64,000 nucleotides of DNA, taken from assembly GCA_928212115.1 (NCBI GenBank), contig CAKMRJ010001112.1, forward strand, positions 412,210,919 to 412,274,918, written 5' to 3'. Origin of the DNA: Lactuca virosa. Taxonomy: Eukaryota; Streptophyta; Magnoliopsida; Asterales; Asteraceae. How positions within the stretch are numbered: the first letter of the stretch is position 1; the number at the start of each line of letters is the position of its first letter. This document shows, one piece after another, positions 33,851-44,820 of this stretch. The notes beneath the pieces are model-generated. The model did not search any database and had not been told where the DNA came from. It was given only the letters and a program-made list of their open reading frames with translations. A program made the translations under genes and the position numbers.

Positions 33851-33858
33851 GTAAATAC

Positions 33859-34635
33859 TATTTTGTAATATTATAAAAGAATTTAAAATTTTACATATTG
33901 TATATTATGATAAAATATTAAACGTATTAACTTTTATGAATAATAATGTAGTTGGAATATATCATTAGAACGATAATATTAATTTTAATATTTTTGGAAA
34001 AAAATATAATGTTAAAAATGATGGAAACTAATACAAAATAAGATTTTTGAATTTTATTTATTTGTTTTTTGGAGTGTACAAAATAATAGTCCAAAATGTG
34101 GGGATGGAAACGAGTTGGTGTGTATGTATCTTAAAAAGATTGATTTGTTTTCAAACGAGTCCGATAACAACTTGAAAAACTGCAAAAACCTTAATGACAA
34201 ATCTTGGAAACTAAATCGTAAATTGAAATGTTGATATTAAATCTAAAATCGATGTATTCTTTCAAAAATTTTGATGAGTTTTTCATAAATATAAGAAACG
34301 TCAGGGAGAAAAATGATATATTTTCAGGGGCAAAATTGTCTAAATACAGCTAAAAACGCGCCACACTAACACTGTACACAAATCGTAACTCCAGGTATTG
34401 AACCGAGTATTTTGGGATGGTGATGTTTTAAAGTGATCGCTTGGAGATTCAAGCGAACATGGTGTAGTGGTCCAAAAGTCAATGGGAAGAAGGATGTTGC
34501 ATACCCTACCTCTTCCCTAGTGTGCAACACTATATTTAACTCAAGCACCTTGCATCATCTTTAGCTGATTCTTCATCTGTAGTTAAGGTATATTTGATTC
34601 CATTCATGTTTTGATTGACAAATTAATCTACGATA
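33859..34635. other. AT-rich spacer, nothing firmly recognised
   Basis: Low-complexity A/T DNA to ~34330, then a more balanced stretch (34340-34560) with a CACTATATTTAAC TATA-like word at 34527. No gene can be supported. Confidence 0.3.
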
Positions 34636-34639
34636 TCTC

Positions 34640-34906
34640 TATCTTTATATGGAATTGTATACCAATATGTGGGAAGTCAGTAATTGAACCTAGTCATGCA
34701 TAAGGGGTATATGATGAATAGAGAATCATATACCAATATGTTGCTAGTCACCTGGTCCTCACAATGACTAGTGATCAATTTTCGATTTTACCCCTTTATG
34801 AGAATTAAATAGAAAAGACGAATCTCCTAATGTAGACACAATGCCAACCATGTTCAAGCTTCTGATGTATCCATGTTCATCATTGTGACACTTCTCTCAA
34901 CAGTTT

Positions 34907-34963
<57 letters not shown>

Positions 34964-35245
34964 CTGAACCTATGACATGTGTATTCCTCAAACATATCAA
35001 GTAATCACATATGAAGGAAAAGGTCAAGTGTACCTACGAGATCCTCCGAACACTTCATTGGGATGTTTTATTTAGGATTTCCTACGGAAGTGTTTGGGGG
35101 AACTCCAAGTGCCACTTGACACAAACACACTATGGTCTTGCACATTCCTTAGAATACTTCATAAGGGATCTTCCTAAGTGCATTAGTGTATGAAGTTGCA
35201 GTTGGTTAGGAATCTTTGCTTATAGGTTTTCACTTCACAAATTAA
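34640..35245. repeat. Repeat R, copy 1
   Basis: Matches a second copy that is split into 37860-37910, 46961-47015 and 48158-48590. Shared text includes GAGAATCATATACCAATATG, ACAATGCCAACCATGTTC, CACATATGARGRAAAAGGYC and CCTTAGAATACTTC. Both copies contain a TA microsatellite at the same place. Identity unknown; probably an old transposon or duplicated host DNA. Confidence 0.75.
34910..34961. repeat. (TA)n microsatellite
   Basis: About 26 TA units, uninterrupted, within repeat R copy 1. Confidence 0.97.
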
Positions 35246-35511
35246 CAAACCATTATAAACTTCAACTTCTATTTGTTTCTTACCTTCTTACTAGACTGGT
35301 ATAGTAATGTTTTCTAAAGGCCTTGTGTGGGAGTATAATTACTACTCACCTAGCTACATTCGTTACAATAGTTGTAGAGAAAAATTTTGTTTTGTGTACC
35401 GAAACCGTAGATATTGATTGGATTGAAATTTATTTCATCCATCCAATAAGGCACATAGTAGTTTAGTAGTCTATATACAAAATGGTATTTAAATTTATGA
35501 ATTGTACGTTA
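35246..35511. other. Unassigned spacer
   Basis: AT-rich; nothing recognised. Confidence 0.3.
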
Positions 35512-36760
35512 CTATAGAAAAGTACCAACCATGTAACAATTCTGGTTGAGATAAAGGTTCCATTTATAAATAATAGTCAGATTCTTTTTCCAAATGTGAA
35601 GCATATCAGAAACATGTTTAAACTTGAAACCAGTCTCAAGGCAAGGATCACACAAATCGTAATCCTTTTCCCTTTGTGGATGAAGACCCTGTTCTTGTGG
35701 CACAAACGGCTGTAAATAAATAACAGGGAAGGATATTGTATATTGAGAGTTGTGTATTTGAATAATTTACCCATTTACAAAGTTGTTTTTGTTTCCGTTT
35801 CGGGTTGGTGTTATGGTAGCATGATAGCTTGAACATATCCACGAAAAACTACAAGGCATTGATGATATAGGTTGAGGTATGATCATAGGAGGGGGTTCAT
35901 CTTTTATTGAGAAGGAATCATAATCAGCAGAGGACAATAGAAAAGTGTGGTGATTGTGGTGGTGGGTGTAAGGTGTGGTATGCCCACATGTTTTGTGGGT
36001 GAAGCAAAAAATAACATGACAATAGAAAAGTGTGGTGATTGTGGTATGACAACCATAGGCCTTAGTAATTAGTTTAGTGTTTACATGGCATATATTTAAT
36101 AAATATGTTTTATTATAAATTTCTAATTATACTAATTTACTGACGATTTTTTTTATAAATTCTAACTATACTAAACAGTAATAACAAGCTAGAAAGAAAA
36201 GTTTCTATTTATTTAACAAAGTAGTACTATCTCTATCCCAAATTGATAGTCCACTTTTGACTTTTAAAGTCTTTTTTCTTCAACTTTGACCTTAAATATT
36301 TTTTTTTTGTTAGATAATACTTGATGCAAAATATATGAATGGATTGTATTTTAAATGTTTTTTCATTGTTATAAGTTTTATCAAGTAATATGTAACACTA
36401 ATAAAAATATTTAAGGTCAAAGTTGAAGAAAAAAGATTTCAAAACTCAAAAGTGGACTATCAATTTGGGACGGAGGGAGTAGTACTTATTTGCACTTTGG
36501 GAGCTTCTATATGTTCACAGTAATCAAGGTATAAACAATCTTATTTATGAGTATGAGGGAAGTAAAGAGAGAGATAAATATATAGGGAATACATACGGCT
36601 CCATTGTTGTGCCGGTGGTAAGGAAACATGAGAGGAAAGGGGCAGCGGCCAACAGAACGCACGACGGAGGTTAGAGGCAAGTAGTCTGGTGACATGCGTT
36701 AGGAGGCGAAGAACTTGCTGCGGTTTCCGGTTAGATTTGAGATTTCTTCTTTCCACGGCG
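35512..36760 (-). pseudogene. Possible two-exon host gene fragment, unidentified
   Basis: On the minus strand a G/C-rich stretch (36590-36756) ends at GGAGCC followed by the donor-like GTATGTATT. A second coding-like stretch (about 35580-35711) follows an acceptor-like TTATTTACAG and reads PFVPQEQGLHPQREKDYDLC, then DPCLETGFKF, in the frame that joins to the first exon. I do not recognise the family. A Stowaway MITE sits in the presumed intron, a common place for one. It could be a truncated gene or chance frames. Confidence 0.3.
36227..36479. mobile_element. Stowaway-type MITE, 253 bp
   Basis: Right terminus, reverse-complemented, is CTCCCTCCGTCCCAAATTG, the Stowaway signature of Tc1/mariner MITEs. 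The left is CTATCTCTATCCCAAATTG. The inverted repeat extends at least ~75 bp (GATAGTCCACTTTTGA, CTTCAACTTTGACC). TA flanks both ends (36225-36226 and 36480-36481), the expected target duplication. Confidence 0.93.
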
Positions 36761-36996
36761 CCGTTTTCTTATGGGCAGCTTTGAGATATCTTTTTCCGGT
36801 CGGCCAAAACAAGTATTTTTGGTTTACTATTTTTAAAAACTCAAAACTTTGAGTTAAAAAAGTTGTAAATTAGATTAAGATGGTTTGTTTTTATATAGTT
36901 TGAGCGTAACTTCTTCGTTGATTTGTTTCCTAACAAATGAAGATTGGTTTTTGATTTTTTTAGTGATTTGCAGACGTTTTAGTTGATTGTTTATCC

Positions 36997-37236
36997 TTTT
37001 TTTTTTTTGGAAACGACAAACGAATTAAGTGGAAGCCTACTCATAATATTTCAACGAACACCACGGGTTCGAGCTCCTTTACAGGGCAAACTCAGCCCCC
37101 ATAGAGATTTCCAGGAAAAAATTCCCCACATGTGGCACCACAAGAGGTAGTTTAAGGGAATAGAACACCCAACCTCACGCCCCACATGGGTATAAAACCC
37201 GGTGCATCAACCCAACTAGGTTGGACATCACTTGCA
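36997..37236 (-). mobile_element. SINE, 240 bp, minus strand
   Basis: A T-run (36997-37008) marks the poly(A) tail of a minus-strand copy. Flanks GTTGATTGTTTATCC (36982-36996) and GTTGATTATTTATCT (37237-37251) form a 15-bp duplication with two mismatches, as left by LINE-machinery insertion. Near the minus-strand 5' end are A-box-like TAGTTGGGTTGATGC and B-box-like GTTCTATTCCC, spaced as in tRNA-derived SINEs. Confidence 0.75.
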
Positions 37237-37506
37237 GTTGATTATTTATCTTATCTCTTAAAATAAAATTTATAAGTTATATTACATAATTATAGTAAGC
37301 TCATAAAGAGGGGCAGTTAGTCATTTTAATGATTTTTGGTAACCGAACTATATACATATAGGTATTATCAACCTCAAAACCGGGGAGGCCATGGCCTCCT
37401 GGCCTCTAAGAGCCTCTGCCACTGTGTCAAACCACACATAATGACGTCTGTGTTGTGTATTTATATTCATATGATAATAACAAGTTATACAAGATAAGAT
37501 GTACTC

Positions 37507-37842
37507 CTATGATAATGGACTTGATAAATACAAAATTACTAAGCCATAATTATCTAATATCCACCCTCGAGAGAATGGGTGTGGTGGACCAAGATGTATC
37601 ATACAACGAAATTGTTCAAATTTAGCACGCGGAAGGCTCTTGGTGAAAATGTCAGCCACCTGAAGCTTGCTTAAGACGAACTTGATGTAGAGTTTATCGG
37701 AAACAAAAAAATGACAATTGAAATCAATATGTTTAGCACGCTTACTGGAGACCGGGTTTTGAGTCATAAACAAAGCCGTAATTTGTATAATAATTACTAA
37801 GACGTATAAGGGATATATGATTAATGGAGAATCATATACCAA
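37507..37842 (-). pseudogene. Copia RNase H C-terminal fragment (element B), copy 1
   Basis: 111-codon frame. Recognisable part: KRAKHIDFNCHFFVSDK, then LQVADIFTKSLPRAKFEQFR, the conserved KHID and ADIFTK tail of plant Copia RNase H. The first ~30 codons come from unrelated repeat R. It differs from the RNase H at 38037, so two different Copia elements met here. Confidence 0.8.
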
Positions 37843-37910
37843 TATGGAGTAAGTTTGAAACTGAACTTAGTCATCTATAAGGGATATACGATTAATAGAG
37901 AATCATAAAC

Positions 37911-38042
37911 TGTAATTTGGTATTTTCTGGTGAAAGATCTCTTTCAATATTCAAAAATATATATACGTACATCATACAAGAATGGGGAAAATATAATGTG
38001 CTATACAAAACTATAAGAATATACAACTAATATCCACTAACA
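37911..38042 (-). repeat. Copia A 3' LTR, copy 1
   Basis: 132 bp. Minus strand TGTTAGTGGATATTAG...CCAAATTACA, preceded on that strand by the purine-rich AGGGGGC. Confidence 0.85.
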
Positions 38043-38580
38043 GCCCCCTTCGGTGCGAATGGAAGGATCACGAACGTTCAAGCTCGACCGAAAATCAAGA
38101 AAGATCGAAGATGGAAGACTCTTCGTGAAGATGTCGGCATATTGAGAAGATGATGGAACATGAAGAACCTGAACCTCTCCCGTAGCAACTTTATTTTGAG
38201 CAAAATAAAGGTCGATCTCAATATGCTTGGTTCTCTGATGCTGAGCCGGATTGAACGACATATGAACTGCACTTACATTGTCATAGTAGACAATAATATC
38301 CCGATGCGGTAAGTAATGAAGCTCAAGAAGTAAATTACAAATCCAGCGTGTCTCAGCAACGGTGTTGGCCACAACTCGATACTCGGCCTCAGCACTAGAA
38401 CGAGAGGCCGTATTCTAACATTTAGAAGACCATGAGAGTAGATTGTGTCCAAGAAACACAGTAACCAGAGGTGGATCGTCTAGTGAATGGACATCCGACC
38501 AAGTCTTCATCTGAATATGCAATAAGATCACGAGATATAGAATTGAAGAACTTAAGACCATGATCTATAGTACCGCGAAC
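38037..38580 (-). pseudogene. Copia A RNase H, copy 1
   Basis: 38037-38372 reads MANTVAETRWICNLLLELHY, YYDNVSAVHMSFNPAQHQRT, KHIEIDLYFAQNKV and YADIFTKSLPS: RNase H with the DN box intact. The frame extends upstream into a SASAEYR-like region (38373-38410) interrupted by a stop. A complete C-terminus is present, ending shortly before the LTR. Confidence 0.85.
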
Positions 38581-38997
38581 TTATCTCATAATGTGCTTGA
38601 GGGAGGTGAAATGAGGCTTGTGAGGATCATGCATGTATAGGAAGATCTGTTGAACAACATAAGTGATGTGCGGACGAGTTAATGTGAGATACTGAAGGGC
38701 ACCTGCTAGACTACGATATAAGGTGGGATCAGCAACAGGTGGACCAGAGCCATTGAATTTTCTAGATAGATCGGCAGGTCTGCGAGATGGATTGCAATTT
38801 AGCATAGATGCACGCTCAAGAATATCAGTGGCATATTTCTGTTGAGATAAGAACATGTTGGTATCAGAGCGAGTAACTGAAATCCCAAGAAAATAGTGTA
38901 GATTGCCTAAGTCAGTCATCGAGAACTTGCTGCTGAGAATGGAGATTATAAGAGTCAATAGCTGAGAAGATAACCCTGTGAGAATAATATCATCCAA
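38581..38997 (-). pseudogene. Copia A RT C-terminal part, copy 1
   Basis: 138-codon frame beginning MDDIILTG (the YVDD box survives here as DDI) and continuing FSMTDLGNLHYFLGISV, QQKYATDILERASM and YRSLAGALQYLTLTRPHI, the RVT_2 C-terminal motifs. It is cut off at the duplication junction at 39000. Confidence 0.88.
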
Positions 38998-39196
38998 ATA
39001 AGTTATATTACATAATTATAGTAAGCTCATAAAGAGGGGCAGTTAGTCATTTTAATGATTTTTGGTAACCGAACTATATACATATAGGTATTATCAACCT
39101 CAAAACCGGGGAGGCCATGGCCTCCTGGCCTCTAAGAGCCTCTGCCACTGTGTCAAACCACACATAATGACATTCATATGATAAATACAAAATTAC

Positions 39197-39499
39197 TAAG
39201 CCATAATTATCTAATATCCACCCTCGAGAGAATGGGTGTGGTGAACCAAGATGTATCATACAACGAAATTGTTCAAATTTAGCACGCGGAAGGCTCTTGG
39301 TGAAAATGTCAGCCACCTGAAGCTTGCTTAAGACGAACTTGATGTAGAGTTTATCGGAAACAACAAAATGACAATTGAAATCAATATGTTTAGCACGCTT
39401 ATTGGAGACCGGGTTTTGAGTCATAAACAAAGCCGTAATTTGTATAATAATTACTAAGACGTATAAGGGATATATGATTAATGGAGAATCATATACCAA
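39197..39499 (-). pseudogene. Copia RNase H C-terminal fragment (element B), copy 2
   Basis: Same KRAKHIDFNCHF...ADIFTKSLPR frame as 37507-37842. Because of the 69-bp deletion the frame runs on to 39074 into noncoding sequence. Confidence 0.8.
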
Positions 39500-39567
39500 T
39501 ATGGAGTAAGTTTGAAACTGAACTTAGTCATCTATAAGGGATATACGATTAATAGAGAATCATAAAC

Positions 39568-39699
39568 TGTAATTTGGTATTTTCTGGTGAAAGATCTCTT
39601 TCAATATTCAAAAATATATATACGTACATCATACAAGAATGGGGAAAATATAATGGGCTATACAAAACTATAAGAATATACAACTAATATCCACTAACA
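39568..39699 (-). repeat. Copia A 3' LTR, copy 2
   Basis: 132 bp, one or two differences from copy 1 (e.g. AATGGGC versus AATGTGC). Confidence 0.85.
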
Positions 39700-40237
39700 G
39701 CCCCCTTCGGTGCGAATGGAAGGATCACGAACGTTCAAGCTGGACCGAAAATCAAGAAAGATCGAAGATGGAAGACTCTTCGTGAAGATGTCGGCATATT
39801 GAGAAGATGATGGAACATGAAGAACCTGAACCTCTCCCGTAGCAACTTTATTTTGAGCAAAATAAAGGTCGATCTCAATATGCTTGGTTCTCTGATGCTG
39901 AGCCGGATTGAACGACATATGAACTGCACTTACATTGTCACAGTAGACAATAGTATCCCGATGCGGTAAGTAATGAAGCTCAAGAAGTAAATTACAAATC
40001 CAGCGTGTCTCAGCAACGGTGTTGGCCACAACTCGATACTCGGCCTCAGCACTAGAACGAGAGGCCGTATTCTAACATTTAGAAGACCATGAGAGTAGAT
40101 TGTGTCCAAGAAACACAGTAACCAGAGGTGGATCGTCTAGTGAATGGACATCCGACCCAGTCTTCATCTGAATATGCAATAAGATCACGAGATATAGAAT
40201 TGAAGAACTTAAGACCATGATCTATAGTACCGCGAAC
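39694..40237 (-). pseudogene. Copia A RNase H, copy 2
   Basis: As 38037-38580; the DN box reads YCDNVSAVHM here (YYDN in copy 1). This copy is contiguous with the full RT upstream. Confidence 0.85.
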
Positions 40238-41317
40238 TTATCTCATAATGTGCTTGAGGGAGGTGAAATGAGGCTTGTGAGGATCATGCATGTATAGGAA
40301 GATCTGTTGAACAACATAAGTGATGTGCGGACGAGTTAATGTGAGATACTGAAGGGCACCTGCTAGACTACGATATAAGGTGGGATCAGCAACAGGTGGA
40401 CCAGAGCCATTGAATTTTCTAGATAGATCGGCAGGTCTGCGAGATGGATTGCAATTTAGCATAGATGCACGCTCAAGAATATCAGTGGCATATTTCTGTT
40501 GAGATAAGAACATGTTGGTATCAGAGCGAGTAACTGAAATCCCAAGAAAATAGTGTAGATTGCCTAAGTCAGTCATCGAGAACTTGCTGCTGAGAATGGA
40601 GATTATAAGAGTCAATAGCTGAGAAGATAACCCTGTGAGAATAATATCATCCAAATAGAGAAGCAAATACGCGATATAATCGTCCTGCCTATAGATAAAA
40701 AAAAGAAGAAGAATCACACCTGTTATGCACAAAACCAATACGTGAGATAAATGTAGCAAATCGTTGAAACCAAGCTCGTGGTGCTTGTTTGAGACAATAG
40801 AGAGATATCTGAAGTAAACATACATGATCAGGTTTGGATGGATCTTGAAAACAGGTCGTTGTTGCATGTATACAATCTCCTGAAGATGACCGTGAAGAAA
40901 GGCATTCCTCACATCAAGTTGTCGGATAGGCTACATATGAGTGACTGCAATGCCGAGAAGTATACAAATGGTGGCCGGGTTCACAACCGGGCTAAAGGTA
41001 TCGTCACAGTCAATATTAGGTCTCTGACTATGCCCATTTGCAACAAGGCGAGCTTTATATCAAGATAAAGAACCATATGGATTGAGCTTATTTTTAAATA
41101 GCCAAATACAATTTACAATGTTAGCAACAAGAGGTCGAGGAACTAGAACCCAAGTCTTTTTAGAGATAAGAGAAATAAATTCATCTGTCATTGCATTTAG
41201 CCAGTTTGGATCCTTAAACGCTTGAGAATAAGTTTTAGGAATAAGAGATGATGAGTTAATATGAACGTTGAGTTTTTGTATATGCTTGAAAATGCCCTGC
41301 TTGCTACGAGTTTGCAT
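40238..41317 (-). pseudogene. Copia A reverse transcriptase
   Basis: 41060-41317 holds the N-terminal side (PKTYSQAFKDPNWLNAMTDE, NCIWLFKNKLNPYGS). 40238-40912 carries MRNAFLHGHLQEIVYMQQRP, YLLLYLDDIILTGLSS (catalytic YLDD, normally YVDD) and the C-terminal LAGALQYLTLTRPHI. A frameshifted stretch lies between them (40912-41060), so translation would fail. RVT_2 family, INT-RT-RH order. Confidence 0.9.
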
Positions 41318-42551
41318 TAGATGTTGGGTGTGAGTAAAGGAAGGAGAAGTAGGAGCTGCCAGAGAGGAGGAAGTGGTAGGAGTTTGAGAAGTTCTAGAAA
41401 AGAAGAAGAATAGGAAGTATTTGGTACAACCCTCATTGGCGATGTAGGAGGAGTCACTAATGTGGGAGTGGAAGCTGAAGGAGACGCAACAGAGGAGGAG
41501 GCTGCGTTGGTGGGTTGAGGCGACGACAGATAAGCAGTCTTGTGAGGAGATTCTGTCTCGGAGGAGGACATGCTGTCATGAAAAGATGTAGGAGACTTGA
41601 CTATAGGGGGAGTTGCAACATGGTCGAAGAATGAGTCGGAGGGAGGAGAATCCGGTGTCATATACCCCAAAGGAAAAACAGATTCGTCAAAGATGACATA
41701 TCGGGATAGAATAAATTGTTTAGTATGAAGATTAAGACACCGATATCCTTTGTGGTTTGTAGGATATCCAAGAAAAATGTAGGGGGTGGATTTTGGAGAG
41801 AGTTTGTCAGGTGTGACAATATGAAGGAAGCATAAACACCCGAACACACATAGGTAGGAGTAAGATGGTTGTTTCTGAAAGAGTCTACGAAACAGAGTGT
41901 CATTTTGTAAGGTGGTGGTTGGAAGAATATTTAATAAGTGTGTTGCTATGTGAAGAGCTTCAACCCAATACTGGGGTGGAAGATGGGCATGAAATAATAG
42001 AGTACGCATGACATTGTTTATTGTACGAAGCATGCATTCAGATTTTCTGTTTTGTTGAGAGGTATGAGGGCATGAGAAACGCATGTGAATGCCATGTTGA
42101 GCAAAAAGAGAATGAAAGCTTTTGTTGTTGTATTCACCACTGTAGTCACATTGGAAAGACTTGAAATCTGTTTTGAATTGATTTAGAACATATGATAGGA
42201 AGTGTAAAATTTTTGGAAAAAAACATTAGATTTTGCACGCAGGGGATACACGCAAAGAAAATGGGAGAAATTGTCATGAAAAATGTCATAATATTTAATT
42301 CCACTAACGCTTTTAAGAGGAGAAGTCCAAACATCAGAATCCACAAGTTGAAAAGGAAATTGAGAAACAGAATCAGAATCAGAGAAAGTAAATGGCAATT
42401 TAACATGTTTGCCCATTTGACATGCATGAAATAAAGTAGAGGTTTTATTGACAAAACATGAAATTAAATGACTATTAGCTAGATGTTGGAAGACATGATG
42501 ACCAGGGTGACCAAGATGTTGATGCCATAGAGATGGAGAGACGGAGACCAA
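41317..42551 (-). pseudogene. Copia A integrase
   Basis: 42183-42551: SPSLWHQHLGHPGHHVFQHL (gag-pre-integrase; HHCC zinc domain with CQMGKHVKLPF), then DSDVWTSPLKSVSGIKYYDI with the first catalytic Asp. A frameshift near 42180 follows. 41317-42084: TSQQNRKSECMLRTINNVMR (the usual GxxER... Glu region altered to KSE), YWVEALHIATHLLNILPTTT, FGCLCF and the C-terminal extension with a Ser/Pro-rich linker. The second Asp lies in the broken segment. Confidence 0.88.
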
Positions 42552-42635
42552 GGCTTAAGGAGTCGGAGTGGGTGATAAGGTAGACTTCACCGGTGCTGTC
42601 ACATCGCATGAGAATTTGCTTGGTTTGTAAATCCT

Positions 42636-43169
42636 TCACAGAAAAACCAAACGGGACATATTTTCACGAGTGAAACGACGAACATAAATAAGGTTTTTAA
42701 TAATTTGGGGTGTGATCAATACATTTTTAAGGTGTAAAGTACGATAAGGATTTGGTTGAGAGAGAATGGTATTACCAATTATGGTGACAGGAATAGAGGA
42801 ACCATCACCAACTAAAACATATAAAGATGAATTAATACTTTTATCGGACATATACTTGAGTATACATGCGTCAGCATGAAGATGAGAAGTAGCGCCCGTG
42901 TCCATGTACCAGTCACCGTGTCCTGGTTCATTTAAGGATATGGTATTAAACATCTCAGGAAGCGTTGTAGCTTGTAGAGGTGTGGATGCATGCTGATGAA
43001 CGTTGAAGGTTTGTTGAGATGATGCTGATGGAGTTGCCAGTGACCCAGAAAACTGGTGTTGGGCTGTATTCTGTCGAGGCCCACTTGGTTGATGTTGCTG
43101 GTGGGCTACACGTGTGACATGAGTGGGTAGTATTGAAGAGCTGTTTGATACCAGCCAAAATCCCAACAT
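42636..43169 (-). pseudogene. Copia A protease and pre-integrase linker
   Basis: 177-codon frame. After a Gln/Ser/His-rich gag tail it has GDWYMDTGATSHLHADACIL: an intact DTGATSH aspartic-protease active site, followed by LYVLVGDGSSIPVTIIGNT (the VGDG(S/N) turn) and LHLKNVLITPQIIKNLIYVR. The domain is nearly complete and is one of the best preserved in this element. Confidence 0.9.
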
Positions 43170-44033
43170 GAAGAATTAAGCATATGGAGATTGTTGGCCA
43201 TTTTGATGGCGTTGCTGTTGCTGTCTGTCATGATAGGGTTGTCTACCACGACCACCTCTTCCACCACGGTTGTATCGAACCCTGCGTCCACCATGAAATC
43301 CACCATGTTGATTATTGCTCTTTGAAGAGGATTCGATTGTGAAGCATGATCCGATTGAGTAATGGAAGATTGTCGATTGACATCCTGAAGAATTTGTTGT
43401 TCCTCACACACAAGCATAGATCGAGCCTCCCAGAAAGAAGGCAATGGTTTTGTGTGGTGAATGGTGATGGAAATATATATGTATTTTTGAATCAAACCAT
43501 TTAGCATGTATGCAACAAGATTAACATCTGGTACCTTGGAGTCCATATTTTCAAGAAGATCAGCCAAGCATTTCACCCGGTTGCAATAATCATTCATGGA
43601 TGAATCACCCATAGTGATATTATGAAGTTCATTATCTAGTTGAATGGCCTTAATAGCCTTGTTATCACAAAATCTTTTTCAATATTTTTCCAAATTTCAT
43701 ATGTTGGTGCATTTTTATTGTAGACCGGGTGGAGAAGAGAGGCAACAAGAGTACCATATAACCAAAATTTTACAATATAATCTAACCTTTTCCATTCTTC
43801 GGAATCAATGGAAGTCACAAACTTGTCGCTGGTAGTAGGAGTTGATGGTTTGGGAGTGTCGACAGGGGCTTAAGGTGATCAGCCACTCCATATCCAATAC
43901 AATGGATCTTAAATAATTTGCACCAGATGTCATAGTTCATGCGGTCCAAGTCAAGTACGAGTGGAACAACATATTTAGTATTAATGGTAGATGAGGGTTT
44001 GTATGACACATAAGATCCTATCATGATGATCAA
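43106..44033 (-). pseudogene. Copia A gag, broken into three frames
   Basis: 43815-44033: VPLVLDLDRMNYDIWCKLFK and HCIGYGVADHL (gag start). 43636-43818: DSEEWKRLDYIVKFWLYGTL and YEIWKNIEKDF. 43106-43612: MNDYCNRVKCLADLLENMDS, VAYMLNGLIQKY, SFWEARSMLVCEEQQI. These are the helical blocks of plant Copia gag (UBN2/Retrotran_gag_2 type). A zinc knuckle is not clear. Frameshifts near 43640 and 43820 disable it. Confidence 0.85.
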
Positions 44034-44102
44034 TTGAACCAGTCAATGAAGAGAAACACGCGACTAAGGTTTTTAGGATACAAGAATAATCGGAAAGAGA
44101 CT

Positions 44103-44120
44103 TTAGCTTTGATTAATCCA
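44103..44120 (-). promoter_or_regulatory. Degenerate PBS of Copia A
   Basis: Minus strand after the LTR end is TGGATTAATCAAAGC, which looks like TGGTATCAGAGC with a small insertion and substitutions. Confidence 0.45.
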
Positions 44121-44162
44121 TGTAATTTGGTATTTTCCCTTCAAGGATCTCTTTCAATATTC

Positions 44163-44167
<5 letters not shown>

Positions 44168-44247
<80 letters not shown>
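44168..44247. repeat. (TA)n followed by (GA)n microsatellite
   Basis: About 23 TA units then about 15 GA units, next to the first nested element. Confidence 0.95.
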
Positions 44248-44249
<2 letters not shown>

Positions 44250-44742
44250 GTTCAGGTATTTAAAGTAATTATTGTGTTATTTGTATGCATTAATGTGGGC
44301 CAATCAAAATTTAAAATAAAAATAAATAATTAAATAAATAAATAAGGGTAAATAGGTAATTTGATATTTAGTTTCCACAAATAATATCCAATAATTATGG
44401 TAACCATTGACTTCACCTTCCTAGGTTTTCTCCATACATCGTCGGCTTTTTAAATTTGATTTGAAGACCACATGAGAAATCGATCCTAACACCATTACTG
44501 CCGAGGTTGAAGGGGAACATCCGACAGCCCCCAGCCATCAGAGCATCACTATCACATCTCCGAGAAACCCCAACGCACAATCGAGTTAGCACCGTTGCCG
44601 CCTTCACGCATATGTTCATCACCAAGAGCCGCTCCAATCATAGCAGCGACGCCACCACATTGTTGGTCCTGTAGTTCTTCTTCTTCTAGTCGTTTCTCTC
44701 ATATACTAGATCATTTTTTCTTCTTCTGTTGAAAAGTAATCG

Positions 44743-44820
44743 ATGACGGATGAAGGATCGGTAGACCTAGATTCGACAAGGCCATCGAATGAGGCGTCGA
44801 TTAAGGGGAATCGGAAATAG
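44743..44820 (+). pseudogene. Small frame inside the 2.0-kb element (possible captured exon)
   Basis: 26 codons from ATG to TAG, acidic and then basic, codon-like base use (MTDEGSVDLDSTRPSNEASI). It lies in the G/C-rich 44420-44870 stretch. No family recognised; may be chance. Confidence 0.2.

Larger units (their letters stand above)
37275..39000. repeat. Tandem duplication, copy 1 (1.73 kb)
   Basis: Runs from AAGTTATATTACATAATT to ATATCATCCAAATA. It is followed immediately by a second copy (39001-40657). About ten mismatches and one ~69-bp deletion in copy 2, so about 99% identical. It spans a Copia RNase H fragment, the 3' LTR of another Copia element and the end of its RT/RNase H. Confidence 0.95.
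39001..40657. repeat. Tandem duplication, copy 2
   Basis: Head-to-tail copy of 37275-39000 with a ~69-bp deletion near 39170. Downstream it continues into the rest of the Copia RT, so copy 2 holds the original junction and copy 1 the extra copy. Confidence 0.95.

Noticed and set aside
44413..44637. 74-codon minus-strand frame in the 2.0-kb element
   Set aside because: No recognisable motif and no support from splice sites; treated as part of the possible cargo, not a gene.
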